From Acinetobacter sp. ANC 3813 (lineage in GTDB: Bacteria; Pseudomonadota; Gammaproteobacteria; Pseudomonadales; Moraxellaceae): 64,000 bases of DNA. The translations under genes were made by a program, and so were the position numbers. Positions 26,042-34,433 of the stretch are shown here, piece by piece; position 1 is the first letter of the stretch, and the number at the start of each line of letters is the position of its first letter. The notes beneath the pieces were generated by a model that searched no databases, had not been told where the DNA came from, and was given only the letters and a program-made list of their open reading frames with translations. The stretch covers positions 186,001 to 250,000 of the forward strand of contig NZ_NEGK01000003.1 in the NCBI RefSeq assembly GCF_002135435.1, written 5' to 3'.

Positions 26042-27562
26042 CTATGCATTAAACGCAAGGTTATGATTTGCTGCCATAATAAATTTATCTGGACGTACAA
26101 TCACGACATCTGCATTATGCTGCGTCATCCATTCAATTAAACTGCCTTTGATGTCAATAATATCGTCATAGCCTTTGCCATCGGCATCGACATCCATCAG
26201 CGTATAATATTTCAGATTCAGCTTTTCCCATGATTGCTGTTCTTCGGCAGTCATGATCTGACGCGGATCTTTTTTATTGCCAATAGCAACAAAATTATCC
26301 TCTAGCAAATCATCCAGATAAGCCAGTTTACCTTGTGAATTGGTTACCATCGGCTGTGGCAAAATCTTACCGACTGCTGGATTCTGCTCTGCTTTTTGCA
26401 GCAACCAGCCTTCATTCAACTCTGGCACTCGGAACATTGGACGTTCTTTTTCCAGCATTGGCACAATATGTGACAACTCTTCTTGAGACAGCTCCTGTTT
26501 AATAATTTGGCCTAACTTCACTGAGACATCGGTATAGAAAGCAACATCAGGTGCGCGTTCTACTTCATAGCTGCTTAGAATGTCTGCAGATACGTCGCCA
26601 TTGAGCACCCGTTTTAACTTCCAGCATAAGTTAAAAGCATCACGGATGCCTGACTGCATGCCAGAACCTGCCCAAGGCGGCATCATATGTGCAGCATCAC
26701 CCAAGAGATACGTTCTGCCTTCTGACCATTTCTCTGCATGACGCACATGGTGGCGATAGAATGCATGCTGATGAATTTCGACTTCTTTATCTGTCACACC
26801 CAGCTCATTCAAAATTGGCCACAACTGTTCATGTGTCTGGAAGTCATCTAAGGACTGGTCTTCATCTAATGGGATTTCCCAGCGATGGTTCCCAAGCGCC
26901 AATGCAATATCCACCACTGGGAATTTTTTATCCGACCAGAAAGTCAGCAAATGGCGATTTTTCCACCAACGTTTAACACGCGCATCAATCACCACCCAAC
27001 GTGTATTAACAGTATCTCCGACCAGCTTAATGCCGAGTTTTTCACGTACTAAGCTTGAGCCGCCATCACAGCCTAAGACGTATTGAACATTAATACTTTC
27101 GTCTTGATCTGTTTTTAAGTTTTTATAACGGACCTCAACACCAGCATCAACTTCCTGTATATCGCTGAACATTGTTTCATAACGGATTTCAATATTGTCC
27201 TTATAGCGGTCTACACCATCTCTCAATATTTTTTCCATTGCTGGCTGGTATATTGAATACGTGGAAGGATGACGTCCCATCATGCTGTCTGGAAATGTTA
27301 AGCGTAAAATTTCATTGCCATCATAAGTAACCCAGCGCAGCCCTGCCATTTCATCCATGGTTTTGGCTAATTCCTGATCCAAACCCATGGCTTGAAAACA
27401 GCGCATTGTCCAGTCATTTACTGTCACGGCGCGTGCACGTGCATAAATGTCTTTATCTTTTTCCAGCACAATACATTTAATGCCATATTGGCCCAGCAAA
27501 TTTGCTGCCACTACGCCAGAAGGCCCATATCCTACAATTGCTACATCAGCATCATATTTCAT
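26042..27562 (-). CDS. 3-(3-hydroxyphenyl)propionate hydroxylase-like FAD monooxygenase (MhpA type)
   Basis: 506 residues. FAD motif G-Y-G-P-S-G at 11-16, R-A-R-A-V-T-V-N-D flavin-moving loop, D-G motif G-C-D-G-G-S-S-L-V-R and L-L-G-D-A-A-H-M-M-P-P-W-A-G-S-G-M-Q near residue 287. The M-P-P-W/F-x-G-x-G-M version is characteristic of MhpA-type hydroxylases, which convert 3-hydroxyphenyl acids to 2,3-dihydroxy acids for extradiol cleavage. Last gene of an operon with an MhpC-like hydrolase, TetR regulator and extradiol dioxygenase, matching the enzyme order of that pathway. Exact side chain unknown. Confidence 0.85.
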   Translation of the reverse strand: MKYDADVAIVGYGPSGVVAANLLGQYGIKCIVLEKDKDIYARARAVTVNDWTMRCFQAMGLDQELAKTMDEMAGLRWVTYDGNEILRLTFPDSMMGRHPSTYSIYQPAMEKILRDGVDRYKDNIEIRYETMFSDIQEVDAGVEVRYKNLKTDQDESINVQYVLGCDGGSSLVREKLGIKLVGDTVNTRWVVIDARVKRWWKNRHLLTFWSDKKFPVVDIALALGNHRWEIPLDEDQSLDDFQTHEQLWPILNELGVTDKEVEIHQHAFYRHHVRHAEKWSEGRTYLLGDAAHMMPPWAGSGMQSGIRDAFNLCWKLKRVLNGDVSADILSSYEVERAPDVAFYTDVSVKLGQIIKQELSQEELSHIVPMLEKERPMFRVPELNEGWLLQKAEQNPAVGKILPQPMVTNSQGKLAYLDDLLEDNFVAIGNKKDPRQIMTAEEQQSWEKLNLKYYTLMDVDADGKGYDDIIDIKGSLIEWMTQHNADVVIVRPDKFIMAANHNLAFNA

Positions 27563-27589
27563 AGCATTTTAATCCTTTAAAATGTCGAC

Positions 27590-28402
27590 TTAAGCTAAAA
27601 ATTCTTTTACTGCGTTATTAAAAAACTCTGGGTGTTCCACCTGCACCCAATGGCCGCACTGACTGATAATCCGCACCTCACAGTTTTCTATATAGTTAAA
27701 AGAATCAAAGGCATCTTTGAGCGGCAAAACTTCATCTTCACGCCCCCAAAGCACCAAAGTAGGTGATTTAATTTTTGCCAGTGCTGGTCTTAAAGATTCA
27801 GCATGAAACTTTGATTGCTTCGCGCTTTCAATCAGCTCAGGGTCCATAGCCGCCAAATAGCGTGCTTCTTTGGTTTCCTCTGTCAGCATTTTTTTATCAA
27901 AAACCAAATGCTCCAAGAACTGATAAATATTTTCTTTGCTTGGATGTCCCGCAATTGCCTGAAGCATCAATTTAAGCGGGTCAGATAAAGGTAACTCTGA
28001 ATTTTGCATACCGCCTGGCGCCATTAGAATTAATTTTTCTACCAGCTCAGGCTTTAAATCATGTATTGAAATAGATACTGCGCCGCCCAAAGAATTACCA
28101 ATAAAACTGGCTTTTTTGACACCAATTGATTCCAGTGCTTCAATTAAATATTTTGCCAAAATGGTCGGTAAAGAACCGTTAATGACTGGTTTACTCGATA
28201 AACCATAACGCGGCATATCAATCACTATATTTGTGTAATTGGCAAAAGCAGAAATATTTTTTGCATAATTGCTTAGCCCTGTTGCACCTGGACCACCGCC
28301 ATGCAACCAGACTAAATATGGACCTTCACCCCATTGGTGATAATGTACAACTGTTCCATCCGAAGTTTCTGCAAAAGCAGATTCGCCATAATTCGTTTCC
28401 AT
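27590..28402 (-). CDS. MhpC-like meta-cleavage product C-C hydrolase
   Basis: About 270 residues. Oxyanion motif L-H-G-G-G-P-G-A-T-G-L-S-N-Y, nucleophile elbow G-N-S-L-G-G, acid in W-G-R-E-D-E-V and base in C-G-H-W-V-Q-V-E-H: the full signature of C-C hydrolases that split 2-hydroxy-6-oxo-dienoates into a carboxylic acid and 2-hydroxypenta-2,4-dienoate. ATG 28402 is used; the open frame extends only to a TTG at 28414. 27 bases before the monooxygenase gene. The downstream hydratase and aldolase (MhpD/MhpE type) are not in the window. Confidence 0.85.
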   Translation of the reverse strand: METNYGESAFAETSDGTVVHYHQWGEGPYLVWLHGGGPGATGLSNYAKNISAFANYTNIVIDMPRYGLSSKPVINGSLPTILAKYLIEALESIGVKKASFIGNSLGGAVSISIHDLKPELVEKLILMAPGGMQNSELPLSDPLKLMLQAIAGHPSKENIYQFLEHLVFDKKMLTEETKEARYLAAMDPELIESAKQSKFHAESLRPALAKIKSPTLVLWGREDEVLPLKDAFDSFNYIENCEVRIISQCGHWVQVEHPEFFNNAVKEFLA

Positions 28403-28419
28403 ATGATTTCCCAATTTTT

Positions 28420-29061
28420 TTAACCATATTTATCAATCAGCCCCTGAATCGCGGAATTAAACATCTCAGTTATTTGCGCAATCTGGATTTTTCCTGGCTC
28501 TAACTGAGTGGATAAGATGATGCCGTCTGCCATGATCAGCACCATATCCGCTATCGATTCCTGTATATCTAAGCTGAGTGTTTTTTCCTTTTTATGTGCA
28601 TAGAATTTAATTTGTTCTCGCATGATTGTGCGGGCATATTCCCTGACTTTATAAATAAAGTCCGCCAACTCCTGATCTTCACCATTATTTTCTAAGCCGA
28701 TGAGAAACATCATTCGGTAGATTAAAGGCGGTTCGCCGAAAAACTCGACATCGGCGATCAGAATCGCAGCGTCATAATCATCCTGATTCAAATTTTGGAC
28801 ATCCATGCGCCCTAAAGTTTGCTTGATGCCAAATTCTAATGCGGCTAACAAAAGATTTTTTTTATTGCCAAAGTGCCAGTAAATTGAGGCTGGAGGATAA
28901 CCGCTTTTTTCACAAATCATGGAAATCGTCGTTCCAGAATATCCATTGATTGACATTAACTCATAGGTCATTTTCAAAATTTTGTCTGGATCTGGAATAT
29001 TTCTCAGTCTTTGTTTAGCCTTCAGTTCAGTCTTTTGTTTTTCGCTCATTAGAATCGTCAT
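28420..29061 (-). CDS. TetR-family transcriptional regulator
   Basis: 213 residues. The N-terminal HTH reads Y-S-G-T-T-I-S-M-I-C-E-K-S-G-Y-P-P-A-S-I-Y-W-H-F followed by G-N-K-K-N-L-L, the standard TetR DNA-binding segment; the C-terminal ligand domain is unassigned. It is embedded in the meta-cleavage operon, 5 bases after the dioxygenase gene, so it would be autoregulated. A perfect 20-bp TetR-style palindrome lies upstream of the operon at 29979-29998. A second in-frame ATG (29049) is an alternative start. Confidence 0.85.
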   Translation of the reverse strand: MTILMSEKQKTELKAKQRLRNIPDPDKILKMTYELMSINGYSGTTISMICEKSGYPPASIYWHFGNKKNLLLAALEFGIKQTLGRMDVQNLNQDDYDAAILIADVEFFGEPPLIYRMMFLIGLENNGEDQELADFIYKVREYARTIMREQIKFYAHKKEKTLSLDIQESIADMVLIMADGIILSTQLEPGKIQIAQITEMFNSAIQGLIDKYG

Positions 29062-29066
29062 AACTG

Positions 29067-29928
29067 TTAAAGTTTAGGTTTATGCCCCCATGCACTTAAT
29101 TTTTCAAAGCTTTCAGGGATCCAATTTTCAAAATTGATTTTCTTGCCGCCTGTACCAATTTCAATGGCAAAGCCTGACGGTGTATTCACATAAAAAGAAA
29201 ATACTTCATCGTTTGGATGCTTGCCAAAATCCAGCACAATATTGTCTTTATGCTGAATGCAATTTTCGTAAGCGCGGCCAACATCATCTATTGAAAGGCA
29301 CTCTAGCATAATATGGTGGACTTTTTTTGAGCCCGGCGGCATTGGCGCAAAGGCAAAAGAATGGTGTCGTCCATTCACATGCATAAAGGTTGCATCAATG
29401 ACCATACCCGGCATGACTTCTTCCAAAATCGTATCGGTAATGCCTAAGCCCAAGTCTTGATAAAATTTCAGGCTATCTGCTTTGTTCTGTGCACAGACCA
29501 AGGCATGACCAATACCATTTTCAGTCATAAACTCTGTGGTATTCGCTGCTAGTGCTGCATCCGTATCTGCTAGGCCATAGATAAACTCATGGCTGATATT
29601 ATTTAAATCTGCAAGAGCAAATAAACGCTGCACGTGGCGGTCCGCAGCCAAATCGCTATTTTCTGCTATGGCATAATTTTTTGCCTGCAAACCAGCAACA
29701 TAATTCTGTAAATCTTGCGGATGCTGAAACTCCCAACCCAATGCTACAACATCATCAGCATCACCCTGCACAACTTTCAATGAATAGACTTTTTCATTGG
29801 TACGCAGATTTAACGCCCCCAACAGTGCTGGCATCTATGTGCAAACCTAGGCATTGTGCAAACTCTTTCCATTGATCTAGGTTTTTAGCCTCGATGGCAA
29901 TATAGCTAAGCTTCGAAAAACCTTTCAT
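29067..29928 (-). pseudogene. BphC-type extradiol ring-cleavage dioxygenase with a frameshift
   Basis: The start ATG 29928 has a good SD (GGGAG, 6 bases away) and encodes M-K-G-F-S-K-L-S-Y-I-A-I-E-A, the usual opening of BphC proteins, but this frame ends 45 codons later. The remainder continues in another frame from about base 29834. Removing one base from the G5 run (C on the plus strand, 29816-29820) joins them as D-A-S-T-V-G-A-L-N-L-R-T. The C-terminal VOC domain keeps all three Fe(II) ligands: His in I-G-H-A-L-V, His in V-H-H-I-M-L and Glu in F-A-I-E-I-G. About 286 residues if repaired, normal for the family. It would cleave the catechol made by the adjacent MhpA-like enzyme. Either a real lesion, phase-variable tract or sequence error. 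Confidence 0.85.
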
Positions 29929-29978
29929 CACATGCTCCCTTTTGTGATTGATTATTTCTATTTTTTAAGCTATCTATT

Positions 29979-29998
29979 TATAGAACGCTCGTTCTATA
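29979..29998. promoter_or_regulatory. perfect palindrome, candidate TetR operator
   Basis: TATAGAACGCTCGTTCTATA has 9-base arms with a 2-base centre, typical of TetR-family operators. It sits 50 bases upstream of the dioxygenase start on the minus strand and about 80 bases before the divergent LysR gene, so it can govern the meta-cleavage operon that carries the tetR-like gene. Confidence 0.75.
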
Positions 29999-30076
29999 GT
30001 AAATTATATTTATTAGAGCTAATAAAATAGTTTAAAACCATAACAAGCTAAGTTCATGTTAAAAAAGGAATCTTTA

Positions 30077-30904
30077 ATGGAACTAAGACATATGCGGTAT
30101 TTTATTGCCGTCGCAGAAGAGCTGAACTTTACCAAAGCCGCCACACGTTTATGCATTGTGCAGCCCTCTTTGAGTAAGCAAATTAAAGATCTTGAAGATG
30201 AAGTTGGAGTACTTCTATTCGAACGAGATAAACGCAAAGTCTGCCTTACCGCTGCAGGAGAAGAGTTTTTAAAGTATGCTTATGAAACCCTTGCCAGTGC
30301 CACCAAAGCCGTGACTATTGCCAAACAGGTAGTCAATAATGCTGAGCAGAAAATCAAAATTGGAATGAATTCTGCTGCAGAACATTTTTTCTTATCGGAT
30401 ATTTGCGCCTATTTGGAGCATCATAATATTGCTTTAGAGCTAAACAGTGACAGCTGTATGAACAATATTCATGACCTCAAGAACTTTAAAATTGATGTCA
30501 CCTTTTCTCGGTTTTCGGTCAAAGAAATTGATTATGTGAGTAAACTCATTAAAGAAGAAGACCTGTATTTGGTCATGAATAAAACCAGCAACAAAGGCAA
30601 TTTATCCAAAACACCTTATCTTGCTTTTTCTCCTTTTGAAGATCCGATTGTCAATGAACAAGCCAATCACTATATCCGCCAGTCCAATATAGATGTGGAA
30701 AAGCGCATTGTGACCTCCAATTTATTCCAGTTTTTAAATATTTTTAAATCGATTACATGTTGGTCAATTGTGCCACAGCATCTCTTAGAGCATTTAAACT
30801 GCCTCACGGAAAATATTTATTTAAAAGTCCCGCTGTATATCAGTTACCGTAAAAAGAACAAAAGCCAATTAATTCATTTAATTGAAAACCATGTAATGCC
30901 ATAA
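30077..30904 (+). CDS. LysR-family transcriptional regulator
   Basis: About 275 residues. The N-terminal HTH reads M-E-L-R-H-M-R-Y-F-I-A-V-A-E-E-L-N-F-T-K-A-A and L-S-K-Q-I-K-D-L-E, the BenM/CatM-like subgroup of aromatic-pathway activators; the C-terminal effector domain is present but slightly short. ATG 30077 is chosen: AAGGA lies 7-8 bases before it, while the frame start at 30056 has none. It is divergent from the TetR-containing meta-cleavage operon and probably activates it or the porin operon; the inducer is unknown. Confidence 0.84.
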   Translation: MELRHMRYFIAVAEELNFTKAATRLCIVQPSLSKQIKDLEDEVGVLLFERDKRKVCLTAAGEEFLKYAYETLASATKAVTIAKQVVNNAEQKIKIGMNSAAEHFFLSDICAYLEHHNIALELNSDSCMNNIHDLKNFKIDVTFSRFSVKEIDYVSKLIKEEDLYLVMNKTSNKGNLSKTPYLAFSPFEDPIVNEQANHYIRQSNIDVEKRIVTSNLFQFLNIFKSITCWSIVPQHLLEHLNCLTENIYLKVPLYISYRKKNKSQLIHLIENHVMP

Positions 30905-31096
30905 CTGCAGCCTTGGCAAACAATTACTGCTTACATCAATATAAATATGCCTCCAGCAAGATCAGCTCACTGCAGTCATCCTATCTGTCGTTCTGATCAA
31001 TGCACGGGGTTAATCATTCAGTATTTATAAGCATTATGATTTTTTTATGACCATAAATCGCGTGGTTTAAAACGAATATCCATAGTTTTCCTACAA

Positions 31097-31126
31097 ATAA
31101 AAAGCAGAACATTGTGCGTTCTGCTT
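31097..31126 (-). terminator. terminator after DcaP-like porin gene
   Basis: AAGCAGAAC / GTTCTGCTT arms followed by TTTTTATTT on the minus strand, about 37 bases after the porin stop. Confidence 0.75.
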
Positions 31127-31162
31127 GGAGTGCATCGTTATTCAATTTACATCGATTCTTGT

Positions 31163-32506
31163 TTAAAAATCATAAATTGCTGTGAAATTGACTCGGTTAT
31201 CAATCCCTTTTTTATCATTAAATGTTTTACGCTCACCATACATATATTCCAGTCCAAAATTGACTGGTTTTACTGGATTGTAGAATAGGTTAATCCAGCC
31301 TTCTTTAAGCTCTGCATTTTGGGTTTCATCATTATGTACGAGCCGCGAAAAGGCATTATTATCATCTGCTTTCATGTAGCCAAAACCTAAAGTGGAACGG
31401 ATTTTAGGTGTTAATTTTTGGGTTAAACCCACAGTGACTGCATCAAACTGATTGGCGCGCATTTTGTTATTATCATCAAAAACATAGGCCATATTAGACC
31501 AGAGCAAGTTTTTGGTATCGCCTTTAATATGGTTATAGTCAACACGAATTAAAGTATTTTCCGCAGCTTGATATTTGCCGCCTAGCGCTACACCCCATGC
31601 CAAGAAATCATCATTGCCTGCATGATTAGTTGCTTTTTGCGTAACAAAAGCTCGGCCTGAAAGTGCTGAACCATTATCAAATTTATAATTTAACCGTCCA
31701 GTTGCTGAAGGCAGTTTTAATTTTGCATCTGGATCCGTTGTAAAGTCCTGCGTTCCTGTACGCGTTACGGTTTCAGCTTTAGAGTCTTCCAAACTAAAGG
31801 CCAAATTCAAGTTGGAATTTACCGGAACCGAGTATTTGATTTGCGGCACACGTGTGAGTGACCCGCCGACAGAAAGTGAGGCATCAACCGTTTCAGGGTA
31901 ATATTCAATCGCATTGAAGTTCGACCAAGTTTGACCCAATAACCATTGATCATAGGTCATATAAGCATGACGAATACGGAAAGTATCGCGGCCAGATCCG
32001 CCAAAAAAGTCCATTTCCACTTTACCGCCAACAGCATGCTCTCCTAGCTGAGGGGTTTTAAAATTGAAGCCGAAACGTGTGGCATTTAAAGTGCTTTGGA
32101 ATTTATCTGAATTTTTACGCTCTTCTGCCGATCCTTCAAGCGGCACGGCGCTGATTAAGTTATACATGGTGCTTGGACCTTTCATTTGATAACTCATGTC
32201 CGCGCGCACATTGCCGTATAACTCAAACTCAGCACCGCCCTTTGTCGTATGCTGCATAACAGGTGCAGCCGTTTTTTGCGGTGCCGCGCTTTCAACCCTT
32301 GCAGGTACAGATGCCATGGTCTGTTCATTCAATTTTTGTTCATTGGCTTTTTGCTGTTGCTGCACCAATTCCTGCAAGGCTTGAACTTGCTGCTGCAACT
32401 TCGCAACTTGCTGTTCCAAGCTCATCTCTGCATGCGTAAGCGATGTAAGCACCAGCATGGAGAGTGTTAATGTGCTTTTAGCAAAAAATCGTACATTTTT
32501 TTTCAT
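31163..32506 (-). CDS. DcaP-like trimeric outer-membrane porin
   Basis: About 447 residues. Signal peptide M-K-K-N-V-R-F-F-A-K-S-T-L-T-L-S-M-L-V-L ending T-H-A, then a coiled-coil stretch rich in Gln and Leu (E-Q-Q-V-A-K-L-Q-Q-Q-V-Q), a linker and a beta-barrel from about residue 90 to the terminal A-I-Y-D-F. This layout is that of Acinetobacter DcaP, known for dicarboxylate passage. ATG 32506 is chosen over 32530, with AAAGGA at 8 bases. It ends the cyclohexanecarboxylate operon, so it may admit the cyclic acid or dicarboxylates. Confidence 0.83.
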   Translation of the reverse strand: MKKNVRFFAKSTLTLSMLVLTSLTHAEMSLEQQVAKLQQQVQALQELVQQQQKANEQKLNEQTMASVPARVESAAPQKTAAPVMQHTTKGGAEFELYGNVRADMSYQMKGPSTMYNLISAVPLEGSAEERKNSDKFQSTLNATRFGFNFKTPQLGEHAVGGKVEMDFFGGSGRDTFRIRHAYMTYDQWLLGQTWSNFNAIEYYPETVDASLSVGGSLTRVPQIKYSVPVNSNLNLAFSLEDSKAETVTRTGTQDFTTDPDAKLKLPSATGRLNYKFDNGSALSGRAFVTQKATNHAGNDDFLAWGVALGGKYQAAENTLIRVDYNHIKGDTKNLLWSNMAYVFDDNNKMRANQFDAVTVGLTQKLTPKIRSTLGFGYMKADDNNAFSRLVHNDETQNAELKEGWINLFYNPVKPVNFGLEYMYGERKTFNDKKGIDNRVNFTAIYDF

Positions 32507-32577
32507 TATTAAAGTCCTTTTATGCCCCAAATGCGTAATTGGGTATACCTACTGTTTTTTCAGGCCGAACAAAGCCA

Positions 32578-32607
32578 TTGATAAACTCATAAAATGATGT
32601 TTATCAA
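32578..32607 (-). promoter_or_regulatory. inverted repeat between ligase and porin genes
   Basis: TTGATAAAC / GTTTATCAA are perfect 9-base arms around 12 bases. No U-run follows, so it is either a processing or attenuation hairpin that sets porin expression, or an operator of a porin-specific promoter. Confidence 0.45.
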
Positions 32608-32650
32608 ATGGATCTGTTTAAATTTTGGTAAGTTAAATACGCCTCTGTAT

Positions 32651-34291
32651 TTAATCGTTTTTCAATAATTCACGAATTTTAAATTTTTGAATTTTACCTG
32701 ACGGCGTCATTGGAAGTTCATCCCAAACTTCTAAGCGTTCTGGTAAATATTGATTGGCCAATTGATGGGTTTTTAAAAATGCCAATAGCGATGGCAGTGT
32801 CAGTTCATGTTCTGGATTTTTTAGTTTCACCACGGCGCACGCTCTTTCCCCCATGCGTTCATCCGGATATGGCACTAAAGCGACTGTCGCAATCTCAGGA
32901 TGCTGATAAATCAATGACTCCACTTCCGCCACAGGTATATTTTCCCCACCTCGGATAATCACATCTTTTTTGCGTCCTGCAATGCGGATATAGCCCTGCT
33001 CATCCTGATAGGCAATATCACCAGTATCAAACCAATCCTCAGCATCTGTTTCATTTAAATGTGGACGTTTTAAGTAACCGCCAAAATTTGAGCAGCTGCG
33101 GATCATCAACGTGCCAGATTGCATAGGCGCTAAAGTTTCGCCCTCATCCCCCACTATTTTCACCTCTACGCCAGGCAGCGGCCGCCCATCCGTATTGAAT
33201 GAACGCTCATCATCGTCTTCTGGACAGGTCATAGTCACGGCGCCGCACTCCGTCATTCCCCACGCGGAAATCACTTTAACGCCCATATTTTGACGCGCTT
33301 TTTGCACCAAAGCACTTGGGATCGGCGCACCTGCGCATAGGAATAACTTCAAGCTCTCTAGCGATTGATGCGTATCTAAAACCGCCTCAGACAGATCATT
33401 TAAGAATGGCGTAGATGCCATGGTAAAGGTCGCTTGATGCTTATGGATCAAATCAATGGCCGCATTCACTTCCCAAACATCCAAGAGCACGGCTTTGGCT
33501 TTGAGCAGTACAGGCATGATTAAGCCATACATAAAGCCCGTTTGATGCGCCATTGGCGATCCCATCAAAATCACATCATCTTTATCCAAATGCAGCCGTT
33601 TGGCATAAGGCACAATATTAGAAAATAATGTATTCGCTGTATGCATCACACCTTTGGGTTCACCCGTTGTCCCTGAAGTAAAGACCAACTGTGCTATATC
33701 GTCTGCAGTAATCGTGACATCATTTAAAGTGTTGAGAATTTGCGGATCATTGTCTAAGCCATGGTTGAGCAGCAATTTTTCAAAGCTGTTTTCACCCTCT
33801 CCACCAATCACAACAACCTGCTCAAGGCTCGGAATGAGGTTTTGCAGCTGATTGGCCTGTTTTTCATAATCAAATTTACGGAAGATTTTTGGCACAATAA
33901 ATACTTTGCTTTCAGTATGTTTCAACATGAAAGAAAGCTCGCGCTCTCTGAAAATCGGCATGAGTGGATTCAGTACAGCACCAATGCGGCGGCAAGCAAT
34001 ATACAGCAGTGTAAATTCCCACCAATTGGGCAATTGGCAAGAAACGATATCTTGTTTTTGCACGCCTAGGCGCTTTAAACCCAAAGCAATTCGATTGGCT
34101 GTATGCAGCATTTCACGGTAAGTAAAGCTAGTTTCAGACCGGGTTTCCGTTTTGTAGCTGACCAAGGCTATTTTATCGGGATATTGGTGCACCGCTTCAT
34201 TTAAGGATTGCAGGATGGTCTTATTCAACCAGTAACCTTCTTGAATCATTTTTTCCCTGCGAGGGTGTAAAAGAACCGCATCGAAATCCAT
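32651..34291 (-). CDS. aliA: cyclohexanecarboxylate-CoA ligase (AliA-like)
   Basis: 546 residues, ANL acyl-CoA synthetase. P-loop F-T-S-G-T-T-G-E-P-K-G near residue 203, A5 motif W-G-M-T-E-C-G, hinge G-R-K-K-D-V-I-I-R-G-G-E-N-I and C-terminal P-S-G-K-I-Q-K-F. Assignment as AliA comes mainly from context: the gene is followed upstream in the operon by AliB-, BadI- and BadH-like genes, with BadK divergent. It would convert cyclohexanecarboxylate to its CoA thioester. SD GGAG precedes the ATG. Alternative: a general cyclic or branched acid ligase. Confidence 0.78.
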   Translation of the reverse strand: MDFDAVLLHPRREKMIQEGYWLNKTILQSLNEAVHQYPDKIALVSYKTETRSETSFTYREMLHTANRIALGLKRLGVQKQDIVSCQLPNWWEFTLLYIACRRIGAVLNPLMPIFRERELSFMLKHTESKVFIVPKIFRKFDYEKQANQLQNLIPSLEQVVVIGGEGENSFEKLLLNHGLDNDPQILNTLNDVTITADDIAQLVFTSGTTGEPKGVMHTANTLFSNIVPYAKRLHLDKDDVILMGSPMAHQTGFMYGLIMPVLLKAKAVLLDVWEVNAAIDLIHKHQATFTMASTPFLNDLSEAVLDTHQSLESLKLFLCAGAPIPSALVQKARQNMGVKVISAWGMTECGAVTMTCPEDDDERSFNTDGRPLPGVEVKIVGDEGETLAPMQSGTLMIRSCSNFGGYLKRPHLNETDAEDWFDTGDIAYQDEQGYIRIAGRKKDVIIRGGENIPVAEVESLIYQHPEIATVALVPYPDERMGERACAVVKLKNPEHELTLPSLLAFLKTHQLANQYLPERLEVWDELPMTPSGKIQKFKIRELLKND

Positions 34292-34378
34292 TCCGTAACT
34301 CCAATTTATAGTTATCCAACCGTTTTACTTCAAACCGCGTTATTGCCAGTTTCACAACTGTTTTTTATTTCAAATTTT

Positions 34379-34411
34379 GTCTATTACCCAAGCTGAACAT
34401 CGGTAATAGAC
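34379..34411 (-). promoter_or_regulatory. intercistronic inverted repeat
   Basis: GTCTATTACC / GGTAATAGAC, perfect 10-base arms and a 13-base loop, in the 142-base gap between the AliB-like and AliA-like genes. There is no T-run, so partial attenuation or mRNA-processing is more likely than full termination. Confidence 0.5.
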
Positions 34412-34433
34412 ACATCAAACCTTTTGCATTAAT

